A stretch of 64,000 bases of DNA from Streptacidiphilus melanogenes (GCF_000787835.1 NZ_BBPP01000007.1:202090-266089), one strand, 5' to 3'; counted from the stretch's first letter, positions 24,916-33,305 are shown. Made by a program: numbers and translations. Notes: generated by a model from the letters alone, not told the origin.

Positions 24916-25242
24916 TGATCACCCGTTGCCCCCTCCCAGCGATCGATCATGGAGGGCCACCGGGCTGCGCGCTAGGTCGGTCGGAGACTTTCTTCTTGCT
25001 TTGCTGCGAACAAAGTCTTCGTCCTCCCCAGCGCTTGGCCCGCTGGCCCTCCAAGACCTCTTTTCGCCGGGAGGGGCCGGGGGTGATCAGTCTCCAGGCC
25101 TGCCGTGGTGCCCGTCCGCGGGCGCAGTACAGACCCTGGGCGGCGAAGACACCCGGAAGAGCGCCAGGGGTCCGCGGCACTGCTGGCCGAATGCCCACGA
25201 ATCGAGGTTTTCCGAGGGCCCCAGTGTGACGTTCGGGGCGGG
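24916..25242. other. Intergenic region between convergent genes
   Basis: The stretch separates the HD gene from the minus-strand hydrolase gene. Its reverse strand stays open in one frame past the hydrolase stop but has no start, and the encoded sequence is unremarkable. AGACTTT and AAAGTCT near 24,985-25,020 could form a loose hairpin. I see no gene here. Confidence 0.35.
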
Positions 25243-26091
25243 TCAAAGGGCAGCCAGCGGTGGCCGGATGCGTCGCGGGGAGGTGTGGGTGGCGTGTTCG
25301 GCCAGGGTGAGCGTGTGCCCGGCGAGGGTGAGCGGGTGCGTGGTCGGTAGGAAGTGGCCGGCTCTGGGCAGGACATGGAGGTTGGCACTGGGGATCCGGC
25401 CTGCCAGGTGGCTGGCCGCCGACGGTGGAGTCCACAGGTCGCGGTCCCCCACCAGTACCTCCACGGGGATGTCGGCGAGAGCGGAGAGGTCTTCGACGGG
25501 GCGGTTGGCCAGCATCGCGGCGCAGTAGGCCGCAACGGTCTGGAGCGGCCGCCGGCGCAGCAGGCACTGGGCTGCGACGACGGCGGCCTTGCGGGTGGAG
25601 AACCCTTCCGCGCTGGAGGGAGCCGGGTCGCTGCCGCGCTGGCGGCTGGGGGCGGGGCCGCCCCCGGTGGTGGCCGCGAGCAGTAGCGCGGCGATGTGGG
25701 TGCCGATGAGGTCCGGGCGGGCGTCGGCCAGCGCCAGGGCGGACAGGCCGCCGAGTGAGTGAGCGACCACGACCACCGGTCCGGTCGTGGCGAGTCCGAC
25801 GACGGCGGCGAGGTCCTCGCCGAGCAGGCGCAGGCTGACCGCCTCCCGGCCCAGGGTGGAGCTGCCGTGCCCGCGCTGGTCCGCGCGCACGATCCGCAGG
25901 TCCTCGTCCAGGGTGGTCAGGTGGGTCACGAGGGCGTCGAAGACGGTGTGGGTGCTGCCAGCACCGTGCACTAGGAGCGCGGTGACCTGCCCGTCGGGGT
26001 TGCCGTCGTCGTAGAGGGCGATGCGGGCGCCGTCGGGTCTCTCGATGTATCGGTCGGCGGTGCGCGGTGGCGTGCGGCGGGACTTGGGCAT
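25243..26091 (-). CDS. Alpha/beta-fold hydrolase
   Basis: From the ATG at 26091 the product has 282 residues. The strand-oxyanion segment LLVHGAGSTHTVF, the HG loop (DQRGHGSS), the nucleophile elbow VVAHSLGGLSAL (Ser112), and the late catalytic His in PRAGHFLP are all present, as is the acid near VLVGDRDLWT. This is a classic alpha/beta hydrolase such as an esterase or C-C hydrolase. The start shares its A with the stop of the upstream GNAT gene (TGATG), so the pair is coupled. The substrate is unknown. Confidence 0.88.
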   Translation of the reverse strand: MPKSRRTPPRTADRYIERPDGARIALYDDGNPDGQVTALLVHGAGSTHTVFDALVTHLTTLDEDLRIVRADQRGHGSSTLGREAVSLRLLGEDLAAVVGLATTGPVVVVAHSLGGLSALALADARPDLIGTHIAALLLAATTGGGPAPSRQRGSDPAPSSAEGFSTRKAAVVAAQCLLRRRPLQTVAAYCAAMLANRPVEDLSALADIPVEVLVGDRDLWTPPSAASHLAGRIPSANLHVLPRAGHFLPTTHPLTLAGHTLTLAEHATHTSPRRIRPPLAAL

Positions 26092-26681
26092 CAGCGTGCT
26101 CCGTCCAGGTGCACGTGGGTGTCGGCATCTGGGCCGCTGTAGTGCCAGTCGGTCGCGCCGAGCCGGTGCAGGATGGCGATCATCCTGCGGTTCGCGCGGC
26201 CCGTGCTCGCGGTGAGCCGGTGGCCGCCGAGGAGCCGGGCGTGCCCGAGGGCGATGCGGGCCAGGGCGGTGCCCAGTCCCTGGCCCTGGAAGCCGTCCTC
26301 GATGAGCAGACCGAGGTCGAGTGCGCCGCGGTCGCCGTGATGGGCGATCAGGTTCGTCATTGCGACGATGCGACCGGGGGCGACCTCGGGGCTGGTGAGC
26401 CACGTCGTCGCCCGCGCCGGATGGGTGAAGTGCCGCCATTCGGCTGGGGCCAGCTCCCGCTTGCCGACCATGTAGCGGGCCGCCCGCGAGACGAGCGAGC
26501 AGCGTGCATGCAGGTCCTGGACGGCATCGAGGTCCGCCACGGAGGCGAGACGGGTCACGGTGCCGAGCGGCGTCGGGATCCACACGCTCTCCCCGGCGGC
26601 GGGCAGGAGCCCGTGCGAGGAGCGCGGGGTGGGGATCGGATCCGCCATCGTGGTGCCCGTGGCGACGATCTGTCTGGACAT
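26091..26681 (-). CDS. GNAT-family N-acetyltransferase
   Basis: The 196-residue protein has the GNAT core: RLASVADLDAVQDLHARCS at the start of the fold, LDLGLLIEDGFQGQGLGTAL with the acetyl-CoA loop Q-G-x-G-x-G, and the later strand LTASTGRANRRM. The N-terminal 35 residues are probably disordered. It is coupled to the alpha/beta hydrolase. Acetylation of a small molecule or peptide is the expected activity; the substrate cannot be told. Confidence 0.85.
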   Translation of the reverse strand: MSRQIVATGTTMADPIPTPRSSHGLLPAAGESVWIPTPLGTVTRLASVADLDAVQDLHARCSLVSRAARYMVGKRELAPAEWRHFTHPARATTWLTSPEVAPGRIVAMTNLIAHHGDRGALDLGLLIEDGFQGQGLGTALARIALGHARLLGGHRLTASTGRANRRMIAILHRLGATDWHYSGPDADTHVHLDGAR

Positions 26682-26770
26682 GGGCCTGCCTCTCGTGGTC
26701 GGTGCGTGGACGGGGGCGCTGGGCGGTGCGACGGTGCTGGCCGACTGCGGGTGCTGGCAGCGGCTGGTGG

Positions 26771-27229
26771 TCAGCGGGGCAGGGGAACCCCGCCTTCGGG
26801 CGACGGCGGGAGCGGCCCGTCATCGGGAGGCTCTGCCTGGACGCGGCGGGGCAAGGGAACCCCGCCCTCGGGCGGAGGCGGTGGTGAGGTCTCGGGTGGC
26901 AGGACGGAGTACGAGACATCCCGAATTTCAAGATCCTCTCCGTCCTGGCAGTGCAGGCCGTAGTCGATCTGCTGCTCCCACGCTTCGCGGTGGTAGTCCA
27001 GCCAGTCGTAGAGCCGGGCGATGGCGGGGTGCCTTTCCGGGTCGAAGTCATCGGCTTCTGCGCCGTCGGCCAGGGCCTGCAGCAGGCTCTGGGCCAGGTC
27101 CGTGGGCAGCCGTAGCCGGGCGGGGACGAGGAGGGTCTGAGCTTCGGCGCAGTAGATCCGCACCAGCATCAGCTGTTCGTCGGGGCGGTCGTTGTCGTTG
27201 TCGGCGCGGGTGAGGTCCACGGTGGTCAT
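26771..27229 (-). CDS. Conserved protein with a repeat-derived C-terminus
   Basis: The ATG at 27229 gives 152 residues. The first 110 form a compact acidic domain (LMLVRIYCAEAQTLLVPARL, ARLYDWLDYHREAWEQQIDY). The last 40 residues contain PEGGVPLPR twice, encoded by two copies of a palindromic DNA element that has probably been inserted and extends the reading frame to a new stop. Function unknown. The first domain is the part likely to matter. Confidence 0.6.
   Translation of the reverse strand: MTTVDLTRADNDNDRPDEQLMLVRIYCAEAQTLLVPARLRLPTDLAQSLLQALADGAEADDFDPERHPAIARLYDWLDYHREAWEQQIDYGLHCQDGEDLEIRDVSYSVLPPETSPPPPPEGGVPLPRRVQAEPPDDGPLPPSPEGGVPLPR
26774..26882. repeat. Two copies of a GC-rich palindromic element
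   Basis: Copies lie at about 26,774-26,810 and 26,846-26,881. Each reads GCGGGGC-A-(A/G)GGGAACCCCGCC followed by a CGGGCG-type hairpin, so each can fold into two short stems. They differ at a few bases. Both fall in the same reading frame of the 26771-27229 gene and encode PEGGVPLPR. They resemble short interspersed palindromes found in streptomycete genes. Confidence 0.6.
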
Positions 27230-27427
27230 CGGGGCCCCTTCTCGTGTGATGCGCGCGCCCAGGAGGTCGCGAGGTGGGTCAGGCGGGCGGGGACGAGAGC
27301 ACCGGGGCAAGGCGCTGCGGCCCGGCGGCATCCGTGCGGCCGGGCCGCAGGTGCGCCGCGGCCGGTGCCCAGCGCGCTTCCAGGCGATCGTCGCCGGTGC
27401 GGATCCAACGGCACAGCAGCCGGGGCA

Positions 27428-28225
27428 TCAGCTGACCGCGCGGAGCTTGGCGATCTGGGCGTTGAGCAGGTATGCGCTGGTGGTCGGCAGCTGGTCGGCG
27501 GAGCTGAGGTTGTTGGCCAGCTCGACGGCGTTGATGACGGTGCCGCCTACGCGGACGACGGTGACGGTGCTGACGTAGCGCTGGCCGCTCGTCCCGGTCA
27601 GGACTGCGTGCCAGGCCACGGCCTGGTCCCCGTACTGCGGGGCCGCGATGGGTGTGATGGCCTCGTGGATCGGGCCGGAGGGGTCGGGGAGCGTGTAGCT
27701 GCTGCAGGAGCCGGCCGCGGTGGCGATGGCGTTGAGCAGCTTCGTCGCGGTTGTGCCGTTGAAGCTGGCCAGGTGCATCAGGTGCGCCGTGCCGCTCTGG
27801 CCCGAGTTGCCCTCCATCACCTTGAGGTCGACCGCGCCGGTGGAGGGGTAGTCGGGGCCGCCGCCCTCCCAGGCGGACGCGAGGGCCTCGCAGGTCGAGG
27901 GCTGCACGCGGGTGTTGCTCTGCTCGATGGGTGAGTCCGTCATCGGCAGGACGCCCATCTGCTGGCCGGCGACGTCGGAGGTGGTCACCGCGGCGCTCTG
28001 CAGCTGCTGCTGGGTCAGCGCGGCCACGTTGGCAGCCAGGTGGGTGACCGGGGCGGTCGCGGCCGGAGGGCTGTGCGGGGCGGCGGCGCTGCCGGTGGTG
28101 TGCGCCGCGGCTCCGCAGGCGGCGACGCTGAGCGCGAGCGCGGTGATGCCGGCGGCGGTCAGGATGCGGCGGCGGGAACGGGTGCCGCGGATGTTCGTGG
28201 CGTGGTCAAGGGTGCTGCTGTGCAC
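27428..28225 (-). CDS. Lipoprotein, paralogue of the upstream gene product
   Basis: A signal peptide with lipobox LSVAACG leads the 265-residue product, so it should be anchored outside the membrane. After a Thr/Ala/Pro linker the C-terminal 170 residues form a beta-rich domain (for example YVSTVTVVRVGGTVINAVEL) containing two cysteines (ST-CEALASAW and GSCSSYTL). The same domain and residues occur in the protein of 28257-28997, so they are paralogues. The domain resembles PknH-type extracellular sensor domains, but that is only a topology-level guess. Function unknown. Confidence 0.7.
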   Translation of the reverse strand: MHSSTLDHATNIRGTRSRRRILTAAGITALALSVAACGAAAHTTGSAAAPHSPPAATAPVTHLAANVAALTQQQLQSAAVTTSDVAGQQMGVLPMTDSPIEQSNTRVQPSTCEALASAWEGGGPDYPSTGAVDLKVMEGNSGQSGTAHLMHLASFNGTTATKLLNAIATAAGSCSSYTLPDPSGPIHEAITPIAAPQYGDQAVAWHAVLTGTSGQRYVSTVTVVRVGGTVINAVELANNLSSADQLPTTSAYLLNAQIAKLRAVS

Positions 28226-28256
28226 GGGTTTCGCCTTTCAGGAGGGCTGTGCCGGA

Positions 28257-28997
28257 TCAGTGGGAGATGGAGCGGAGCTTGGTGACCTGGGCACCCAGGA
28301 CGGCGGGGTCGGGCAGCGGGACGGGGGCGGCGCTGCTGGCATCGACCACGGCCGTGATGACGGTGGTGCCGACGCGGACGACCGCGACGGACATCCACAG
28401 GGCAGCGCCGTCGGCCGCCACCGACTCCTGCTGCCACGCCACGGAGTCGTCGCCGAGGTGAAGCTGCTGGGGGCGGATGCGCTGGCGAAGGACGAGGGTG
28501 CCGTTCGTCATCGGGTAGCTGCTGCAGGTCGTGAGGGACTGGGCCACAGCGTCGGTGAAGGCGCGGGCACCCTGCTCGGAGTAGGCGCCCAGGTGCACGC
28601 TGGTGACGGTGGCGTCGCCGGAGTGCGTCACCTCCACGTCGGTGACGGCGGAAGAGGGATAGAGCGGTGCCCCGGCCTGCCAGGCGGCGGCGATCGGAGC
28701 GCAGCCGCCCTTCGGCAGGGGGCCCGGCGCTTCGGGAGAGATCATCGCGGTGTGGGCCGCGGGCGAGCGCGCCGACATCGCCAGACCGTGCAGGTCCAGG
28801 CTGGTCAGCGTGGCAGTCTGCAGCTGCTTCTGGCTGAGCGCAGCCAGGGTGACGACCGGCTGGGCAGCAGGCGGGGACGCGGGATGCGTGACCGGGGCGG
28901 CGCTGCCGCCGGCGGGGCTGCTGGAGCCGCAGGCTGCCAGGCTGAGGGCCAGAGCGGTCACGGCCGGGGCGAGGAGCGGGCGGGCGAGCATACGCAT
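28257..28997 (-). CDS. Lipoprotein, paralogue of the downstream gene product
   Basis: The ATG at 28997 after AAGGACTGCC gives 246 residues with lipobox LSLAACG. The mature part starts with a Ser/Pro-rich linker and continues in the domain shared with the next lipoprotein: LSQKQLQTATLTS, a cysteine near KGGCAPIAAAW and another in TTCSSYPM, then strands MSVAVVRVGTTVITAVV. The two genes are 31 bp apart and arose by duplication. They could be surface exclusion or cargo proteins; the sequence does not decide. Confidence 0.7.
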   Translation of the reverse strand: MRMLARPLLAPAVTALALSLAACGSSSPAGGSAAPVTHPASPPAAQPVVTLAALSQKQLQTATLTSLDLHGLAMSARSPAAHTAMISPEAPGPLPKGGCAPIAAAWQAGAPLYPSSAVTDVEVTHSGDATVTSVHLGAYSEQGARAFTDAVAQSLTTCSSYPMTNGTLVLRQRIRPQQLHLGDDSVAWQQESVAADGAALWMSVAVVRVGTTVITAVVDASSAAPVPLPDPAVLGAQVTKLRSISH

Positions 28998-29040
28998 GGT
29001 GGCAGTCCTTGAAGTCTCGGGTCGGTGCTCGGGCGGGTGG

Positions 29041-29169
29041 TCAGCGTCTTTGGCGTCGGCGCTGGCGGCGTGGGCCACGCAGCGTGCGGACCAGGGCCGC
29101 GCGCTCGGCCGCACGCCGCCGGTCCTCGATCAGGGAGTTGGCGACGGCGCGCTGAAGCTCGTGGTGCAA
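29041..29169 (-). CDS. Very small basic protein (42 residues)
   Basis: A TTG at 29169 follows AAGGAC at about 7 nt and opens a 42-codon frame. The peptide (starting MHHELQRAVANSLIEDRR) is an amphipathic helix with an Arg-rich end (RGPRRQRRRQRR). Short helical, basic peptides of this kind occur widely in streptomycetes. Function unknown. The start codon is uncertain. Confidence 0.45.
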   Translation of the reverse strand: MHHELQRAVANSLIEDRRRAAERAALVRTLRGPRRQRRRQRR

Positions 29170-29285
29170 GGCAGGTCCTTGGGTGGGCGAGGGCGCCGGC
29201 CCCGCGACGGCAGGGCCGGCGGCCGATGGCGATGGTCTGGTTCGGGTGCCCGCGGCGGTGCGCTCAGGGGGCGTCCGAGCGGGCG

Positions 29286-29717
29286 CTACCAGCCCCAGGT
29301 GCAGTGCTTGAAGCTCTCGGGGGCCTGGATGCTCTCGGAGATGCAGGCCCTGGCCCGGTCGTTGCCGTCGTTGTCCCAGTACCAGCCGGTGTAGGTGTTT
29401 CCGATGAGGCTGTCGATGTTGGTCGTGACGTTGAGCCAGTGCAGGCCGGAGACGCGGGAGTAGGAGGCGCCGCCGTTGGTGGACTTCTCCAGCCACATGA
29501 CGCAGTTGTAGGCACCGTCGAGTACCTGGCCGGTGCCCTGCGCGTAGTTGGCGTTGGTGTACTCGGCGCGCAGGTACGCGCGGCAGTGCGTGGTGCTGAC
29601 GCTGGTGAAGGTCCAGCTGGTGGCGGCCTGGGCGGTTCCCGGCAAGACGGCGATGCCGAGCAGGGCGGAGGTGGCGAGGGCGGTGGCTGTCAGTCCGCGG
29701 CGGATTCTGGTACGCAT
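29286..29717 (-). CDS. Secreted four-cysteine protein (copy A)
   Basis: The 143-residue product has a signal peptide with a clear AQA-A cleavage region at about residue 32. The mature protein of about 111 residues is aromatic-rich and has four cysteines (HCRAY, NCVMWL, ACISES, HCTWGW), enough for two disulfides. The Asn/Gly pattern STNGGASYS is shared with the neighbouring copy B. A GC-rich hairpin at 29,194-29,221 lies just downstream and may be its terminator, so the gene is probably transcribed on its own. AAGGAGAG precedes the ATG. Function unknown. Confidence 0.75.
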   Translation of the reverse strand: MRTRIRRGLTATALATSALLGIAVLPGTAQAATSWTFTSVSTTHCRAYLRAEYTNANYAQGTGQVLDGAYNCVMWLEKSTNGGASYSRVSGLHWLNVTTNIDSLIGNTYTGWYWDNDGNDRARACISESIQAPESFKHCTWGW

Positions 29718-29738
29718 GTAGCTCTCCTTGGGCCTGTG

Positions 29739-29756
29739 TCGGTGCGCGAGACGGTG
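29739..29756. promoter_or_regulatory. 18-bp element shared by the two secreted-protein genes, copy A
   Basis: The sequence TCGGTGCGCGAGACGGTG lies 21 bp before the ATG at 29717. An identical copy is found upstream of the other four-cysteine protein gene at the same orientation. Identical non-coding sequence in this position points to a shared promoter or regulator site. Confidence 0.5.
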
Positions 29757-29803
29757 TCGATGGAGTGCGCGCGGAGCGGGGGTCGGATCCCGTGCCGCGC
29801 GGC

Positions 29804-29834
29804 CCGGTCCCCTCCGTCGCTGGGAGGGGACCGG
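29804..29834 (-). terminator. Hairpin terminator after the copy B secreted-protein gene
   Basis: CCGGTCCCCTCC and GGAGGGGACCGG form a perfect 12-bp stem with a 7-nt loop between the two secreted-protein genes. There is no U-tract, as is usual for streptomycete terminators. It suggests each gene is a separate transcription unit. Confidence 0.6.
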
Positions 29835-29908
29835 TGCTATTTCGGGGCCTCGATCGGGCGAGGTGGCGCTGTGTCAGCGCGGGCCGAGCGGGCTGGGCTT
29901 CGGGGCGG

Positions 29909-30370
29909 CTACCAGGCGGGGGTGCAGCGCTGGTCGGAGTCGTAGCCCTGCCAGCCACTGCTCGGGGTCCACCACTGGTACCACTCCTCGACGCAGGCCT
30001 TGCTGACCAGGGAGGAGTCGTTGTACGTGCCGGACGCCGTGTGCTTGTGCGGGCCGTACAGGTAGTTGACGGCCTCCGCCGAGCTCCAGTGGCGGCCGCC
30101 GTCGTTGGAGAACTTGAGGAAGCCGACGCACGTGTACTCGCTGATGTGCGACTGGTAGGCGGTGTAGCTGTTCAGCGTGTACGAGGCGCCGAACCAGGTT
30201 CCGCTGTGATGGGCCCACAGGGTGGCCTTGCAGTGCCAGGTCGAGATCGAGCTCCAGGGCACAGCCCCGTTGGCCGACGCGGACGCGGGGGCCACGGCTC
30301 CGGCGAGGGCCGCGCCGGCGAGGGTGAACGTGGCCGCCGTGGTGACGGCGCGGCGCATGAGGGTGCGCAT
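29909..30370 (-). CDS. Secreted four-cysteine protein (copy B)
   Basis: The 153-residue product has a signal peptide (cleavage near ASAS-A, about residue 32) and a mature domain with four cysteines (HCKATL, TCVGFL, ACVEEW, RCTPAW). The order and spacing match copy A at 29286-29717, and FSNDGGRHWS corresponds to its STNGGASYS. The sequence is rich in Trp, Tyr and Ser. The start is the ATG at 30370 with AAGGAGAAG upstream. The two proteins are likely small disulfide-stabilised secreted proteins. Function unknown. Confidence 0.75.
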   Translation of the reverse strand: MRTLMRRAVTTAATFTLAGAALAGAVAPASASANGAVPWSSISTWHCKATLWAHHSGTWFGASYTLNSYTAYQSHISEYTCVGFLKFSNDGGRHWSSAEAVNYLYGPHKHTASGTYNDSSLVSKACVEEWYQWWTPSSGWQGYDSDQRCTPAW

Positions 30371-30397
30371 GCTGCTTCTCCTTCGAGGTGGGTCGGA

Positions 30398-30415
30398 TCG
30401 GTGCGCGAGACGGTG
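30398..30415. promoter_or_regulatory. 18-bp element shared by the two secreted-protein genes, copy B
   Basis: Identical to the element at 29739-29756 over 18 bp, lying 27 bp upstream of the copy B start at 30370. The rest of the two upstream regions differs, which argues for selection on this block. Confidence 0.5.
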
Positions 30416-30486
30416 CTGGTGGTGGGCGGGGGGTCGGGGTCGGATCCGGGTCCGCACTGCCGGTCGTGAAGGGCGGATCGGCGGGG

Positions 30487-30639
30487 CTAGTCGCCCCAGT
30501 GGGTGTCCGCCGGGGCGGCGGCGCTGGCGTGCTCCCACCGCGTGTCCGCGTGGGCGGCGGCCGGGAGGGTCGCGCCCAGAAGCGCCGTCAGGAGCGCGGC
30601 GCCGGCGACGGTTCGGCGGAGCAGGGTCAGGGTGCGCAT
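30487..30639 (-). CDS. Secreted 50-residue peptide with D-T-x-W motifs
   Basis: GGAGGTCCCAC precedes the ATG at 30639. The 50-residue product has a signal peptide (ALLTALLGATLPAAAHA) and a mature part of about 20 residues with two copies of A-D-T-x-W (DTRW at 32-35, DTHW at 45-48). It follows the ATP-grasp gene at 30805 but is separated from it by a strong hairpin. A second secreted peptide at 37744 carries three D-S-x-W copies. The repeats and the neighbouring ATP-grasp enzymes suggest a secreted signal or modified peptide, but no modification is proven. Confidence 0.7.
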   Translation of the reverse strand: MRTLTLLRRTVAGAALLTALLGATLPAAAHADTRWEHASAAAPADTHWGD

Positions 30640-30715
30640 GTGGGACCTCCGTGGGCTGGGGGTGCGGGTCAGGTAGCTGGTGCGGGTGGGTGCGGTGGCG
30701 GGTGCCCTCGCGCTG

Positions 30716-30748
30716 GCCGGTCCCCCTCGCACAGGCGGGGGGACCGGC
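30716..30748 (-). terminator. Hairpin terminator after the ATP-grasp/MFS operon
   Basis: GCCGGTCCCCC and GGGGGACCGGC form an 11-bp stem with an 11-nt loop, 56 bp after the ATP-grasp stop at 30805 and before the D-T-x-W peptide gene. Same stem style as the terminator at 29804. Suggests the peptide gene is transcribed from its own promoter. Confidence 0.6.
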
Positions 30749-30804
30749 GCCGGGGAGGCGTTGGCCGTGCTCGCGGCCAAGGCGTGGTCCAGGGGGCGGC
30801 GCGG

Positions 30805-32085
30805 TCAGACCTTCGCGAGGGCCAGGGCGATGTCGAGCGCGAGTACGGCCAGGAGTTCTTCCACATCGGCCAGCACGGTGCCCGGGTCGGTCGCGCGGGG
30901 GCGGATGAGGATCCGGCCGCCGCCGGGCATGCTGCCGAAGCCGCGCGGGACCGGCTGGCCGATGGTCAGGGTGAGGTCGACGTCGACCACGGCGGGCAGG
31001 GCGCGCAGATCGTCCGCGGAGGTGAAGTGCCGCACGATGCCGGGGGCGGGGGCCAGAGCCAGGGTGGTCAGGGCTGGATAGTGCGGGGTGAGCTGGTCGA
31101 TGTCGGGACGCACACCGAGGGCGAGCTGGGCCAGAACGTGCGGGACATCCATGGCGTACTGGAGCCCGTAGGCCTGGTAGATCCCGCCACCGGTCCGGGC
31201 CGCGGCCTCGCCCAGCCACAGCTTCCCGGAGCGGTCGCGCAGCACCTCGACGTGGTGCACGCCGGTGTGGCTGCCCAGGGCGGTCACGGCGCGGTGCACG
31301 AGGTCGACGACGGCGATCGTCTCCGGCAGGTCGGGGCTGAGCACGGTCCAGTGCCGGTGACCGCCGCCCATGCTCAGCATGATCGGCTTGTGGTAGCGGC
31401 CGGGGGCGGCCAGCAGGCGCTCACCCTCGAAGAGGTACAGGTCGACGAAGCACTCCTCGACGACGTCGATGCAGGCCTGCACGAGGTAGCCGCCGCGGGC
31501 GCCGTTGAGCGCGCCGAGCAGGTCCGAGGCGCCGAACCGGTGCGCGGTGTCCTCGACCGGCGTCTCGAAGACGCCGGTGGCGCGCAGCTGGGCCAGCTCC
31601 TGCGGGTTGCCCACCCGGTAGGTGTGCACGGTGGCCATGCCGCTGCGCGGCTTGACGACGACGGGCCAGCCGATCGCCTCGGCCGCGGCGGCGATCTCGG
31701 ACTCGTGGTGGACGACCCGGTGAGGCGCGACCGGGATGCCCGCCTGGGCCAGCCGCGTGAGCATCAGGTGCTTGTCGGTGAAGCACCGGGCGTCGGCGAC
31801 GGACAGGCCCGGCAGACCGCGCAGCTCACGCAGGTGCGCGGCCGCGACCACGCACTGCTCGTCGTTGGTGGCCACCGCGTCCACCTCGGGGAGGTGGTAG
31901 TTGAGCGCGGTCAGCTCGGCGAGGTCGTCCCAGCTGTGGACACCGAAGACGGACAGCTCGGGGTAGCGCTGGCGGTAGGTCGGCACCGCGTTGGCGGGGA
32001 CGATCAGGGTGACGGTGTGTCCGTCGTTGAGGAGGCCGTCCTCAAGGATCGGGTTTCCGGTGGTGGGGACCAGGACGTGGGCCAT
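30805..32085 (-). CDS. ATP-grasp ligase (copy 2)
   Basis: The 426-residue protein starts at the ATG of 32085. An N-terminal Rossmann-like domain (VLVPTTGNPILEDGLLNDGH) is followed by the ATP-grasp fold: CFTDKHLMLTRLAQAGIPVA, GWPVVVKPRSG with the ATP-contacting Lys, and the metal-binding acidic end VHHVEVLRDRSGKLWLGEAA. It resembles carbamoyl-phosphate-synthase-like ATP-grasps and L-amino acid ligases (BacD type), which form amide bonds via an acyl phosphate. It shares length and layout with the copy at 33321-34577. Downstream lies a terminator and then a secreted D-T-x-W peptide gene. Confidence 0.85.
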   Translation of the reverse strand: MAHVLVPTTGNPILEDGLLNDGHTVTLIVPANAVPTYRQRYPELSVFGVHSWDDLAELTALNYHLPEVDAVATNDEQCVVAAAHLRELRGLPGLSVADARCFTDKHLMLTRLAQAGIPVAPHRVVHHESEIAAAAEAIGWPVVVKPRSGMATVHTYRVGNPQELAQLRATGVFETPVEDTAHRFGASDLLGALNGARGGYLVQACIDVVEECFVDLYLFEGERLLAAPGRYHKPIMLSMGGGHRHWTVLSPDLPETIAVVDLVHRAVTALGSHTGVHHVEVLRDRSGKLWLGEAAARTGGGIYQAYGLQYAMDVPHVLAQLALGVRPDIDQLTPHYPALTTLALAPAPGIVRHFTSADDLRALPAVVDVDLTLTIGQPVPRGFGSMPGGGRILIRPRATDPGTVLADVEELLAVLALDIALALAKV

Positions 32086-32096
32086 GGGGTGTGCTC

Positions 32097-33305
32097 CTAG
32101 CGGTCGAGGGTGGGGTGCGCGGCGGAGCGCACGGGGAGGGCGATGTAGGCGGTGCCGGCCAGCAGCGCGGCGATGACGAGCATCGGCAGCTGGGGGCCGA
32201 CCGCCGTGGCGAGGGGGCCGACGCCCAGGCAAGCCAGGGACGCGACGGCGGTCATGGAGCGCTGGGTGCCGAGGATCTGGCCGTGCTGTACGGCGGGCAC
32301 GATGTGCAGGAGCCGGACCCGGGTGGCCGGGGCCAACAGCTGCACTCCCGCACCGAATGCGACCTGACCGATGGTGGAGATGAGCGCGCTGTGGGTGGCG
32401 AAGACCATGACCTCGCCGCCGGCGACGGCCAGGACGCCGCACGTCATGGCCCGCGGGCCGGACACCACGTGCTGCAGGCGGGTGAAGACGAAGCCGGTGG
32501 CGACGGCCGCCACGCCGAAGACGCCTTGGCAGATGGCGAGCCAGCCGGCCGGGGCGTGCACGACCTGCGCCAGGTAGATCGGCTGCAGCGGCTCCAGGGC
32601 GGCATAGGAGATCAGCGTCACCATCAGGACGACGACCGCGCGCCGAAGCGCAGGATCGCGGCGGACCTGAAGCGGTTGGACCGGACCGGCAGCGTCGGGG
32701 CGAAGGGTGGGGGTACCCAGCAGGATCACGGTCCCCGCAAGGATGAGCACCGACCAGGCGGCGAAGGCCGCTCGGACGCCGCACGTGACGGTCAACGTGG
32801 TGGCCAGTGAGGCGCCGACAACCAGCGGAGCCCCCTGAGCTATCCCGATCCACACGCTCGACTTGGAGGCCTTGGGACGGGAGGGCAGCCACGACGGCAG
32901 GGTGTCCGCGCAGGCCTGGGAGGCGGCCCGGGCGATCGACACGAGCGCGAGCAGGATGAGCAGGGAGATGGGGCCAGACGCCGTGAAGGCGCCGACCGCG
33001 GCGGCCAGGGAGCCTGCGAGGGTGGCGGTGAGCCCGACCGGGCGCGGGCCAACTGCGTCGGCGAGCCGCCCCAGTAGACGGCTGACAAGCAGCGGCCCGC
33101 CAGCCACGGCGGTCAGCGCCGCCACGAACAGCCCACCCTGGTGCAGGTGGTAGACGGCCCAGGTCTGGCAGGCGACCATCATCGACCACTGGCCGAGGGA
33201 GGTGACGGCCTGCACGAGGATGCTGCGCGCCAGCTGCTCGCGCGGGCTCATCTCCTCGTCGGTGGTGTCGTCCGGGGCGGTGGGACGGTGCAGAAGCTGG
33301 ACCAT
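32097..33305 (-). CDS. Major facilitator superfamily exporter
   Basis: The 402-residue protein has about twelve hydrophobic segments. The cytoplasmic loop between helices 2 and 3 reads VSRLLGRLADAVGPRPVGLT, the MFS signature region (G-x-L-A-D-x-x-G-x-R). It lies between two ATP-grasp ligase genes (11 and 15 bp gaps) in one operon, the typical arrangement for a peptide-like product with its own exporter. It may also confer self-resistance. The substrate is not visible from sequence. Confidence 0.88.
   Translation of the reverse strand: MVQLLHRPTAPDDTTDEEMSPREQLARSILVQAVTSLGQWSMMVACQTWAVYHLHQGGLFVAALTAVAGGPLLVSRLLGRLADAVGPRPVGLTATLAGSLAAAVGAFTASGPISLLILLALVSIARAASQACADTLPSWLPSRPKASKSSVWIGIAQGAPLVVGASLATTLTVTCGVRAAFAAWSVLILAGTVILLGTPTLRPDAAGPVQPLQVRRDPALRRAVVVLMVTLISYAALEPLQPIYLAQVVHAPAGWLAICQGVFGVAAVATGFVFTRLQHVVSGPRAMTCGVLAVAGGEVMVFATHSALISTIGQVAFGAGVQLLAPATRVRLLHIVPAVQHGQILGTQRSMTAVASLACLGVGPLATAVGPQLPMLVIAALLAGTAYIALPVRSAAHPTLDR

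Noticed and set aside
24916..25242. C-terminal extension of the minus-strand hydrolase or a separate basic protein
   Set aside because: The open frame has no start after the hydrolase stop and the translated sequence has no recognisable pattern.
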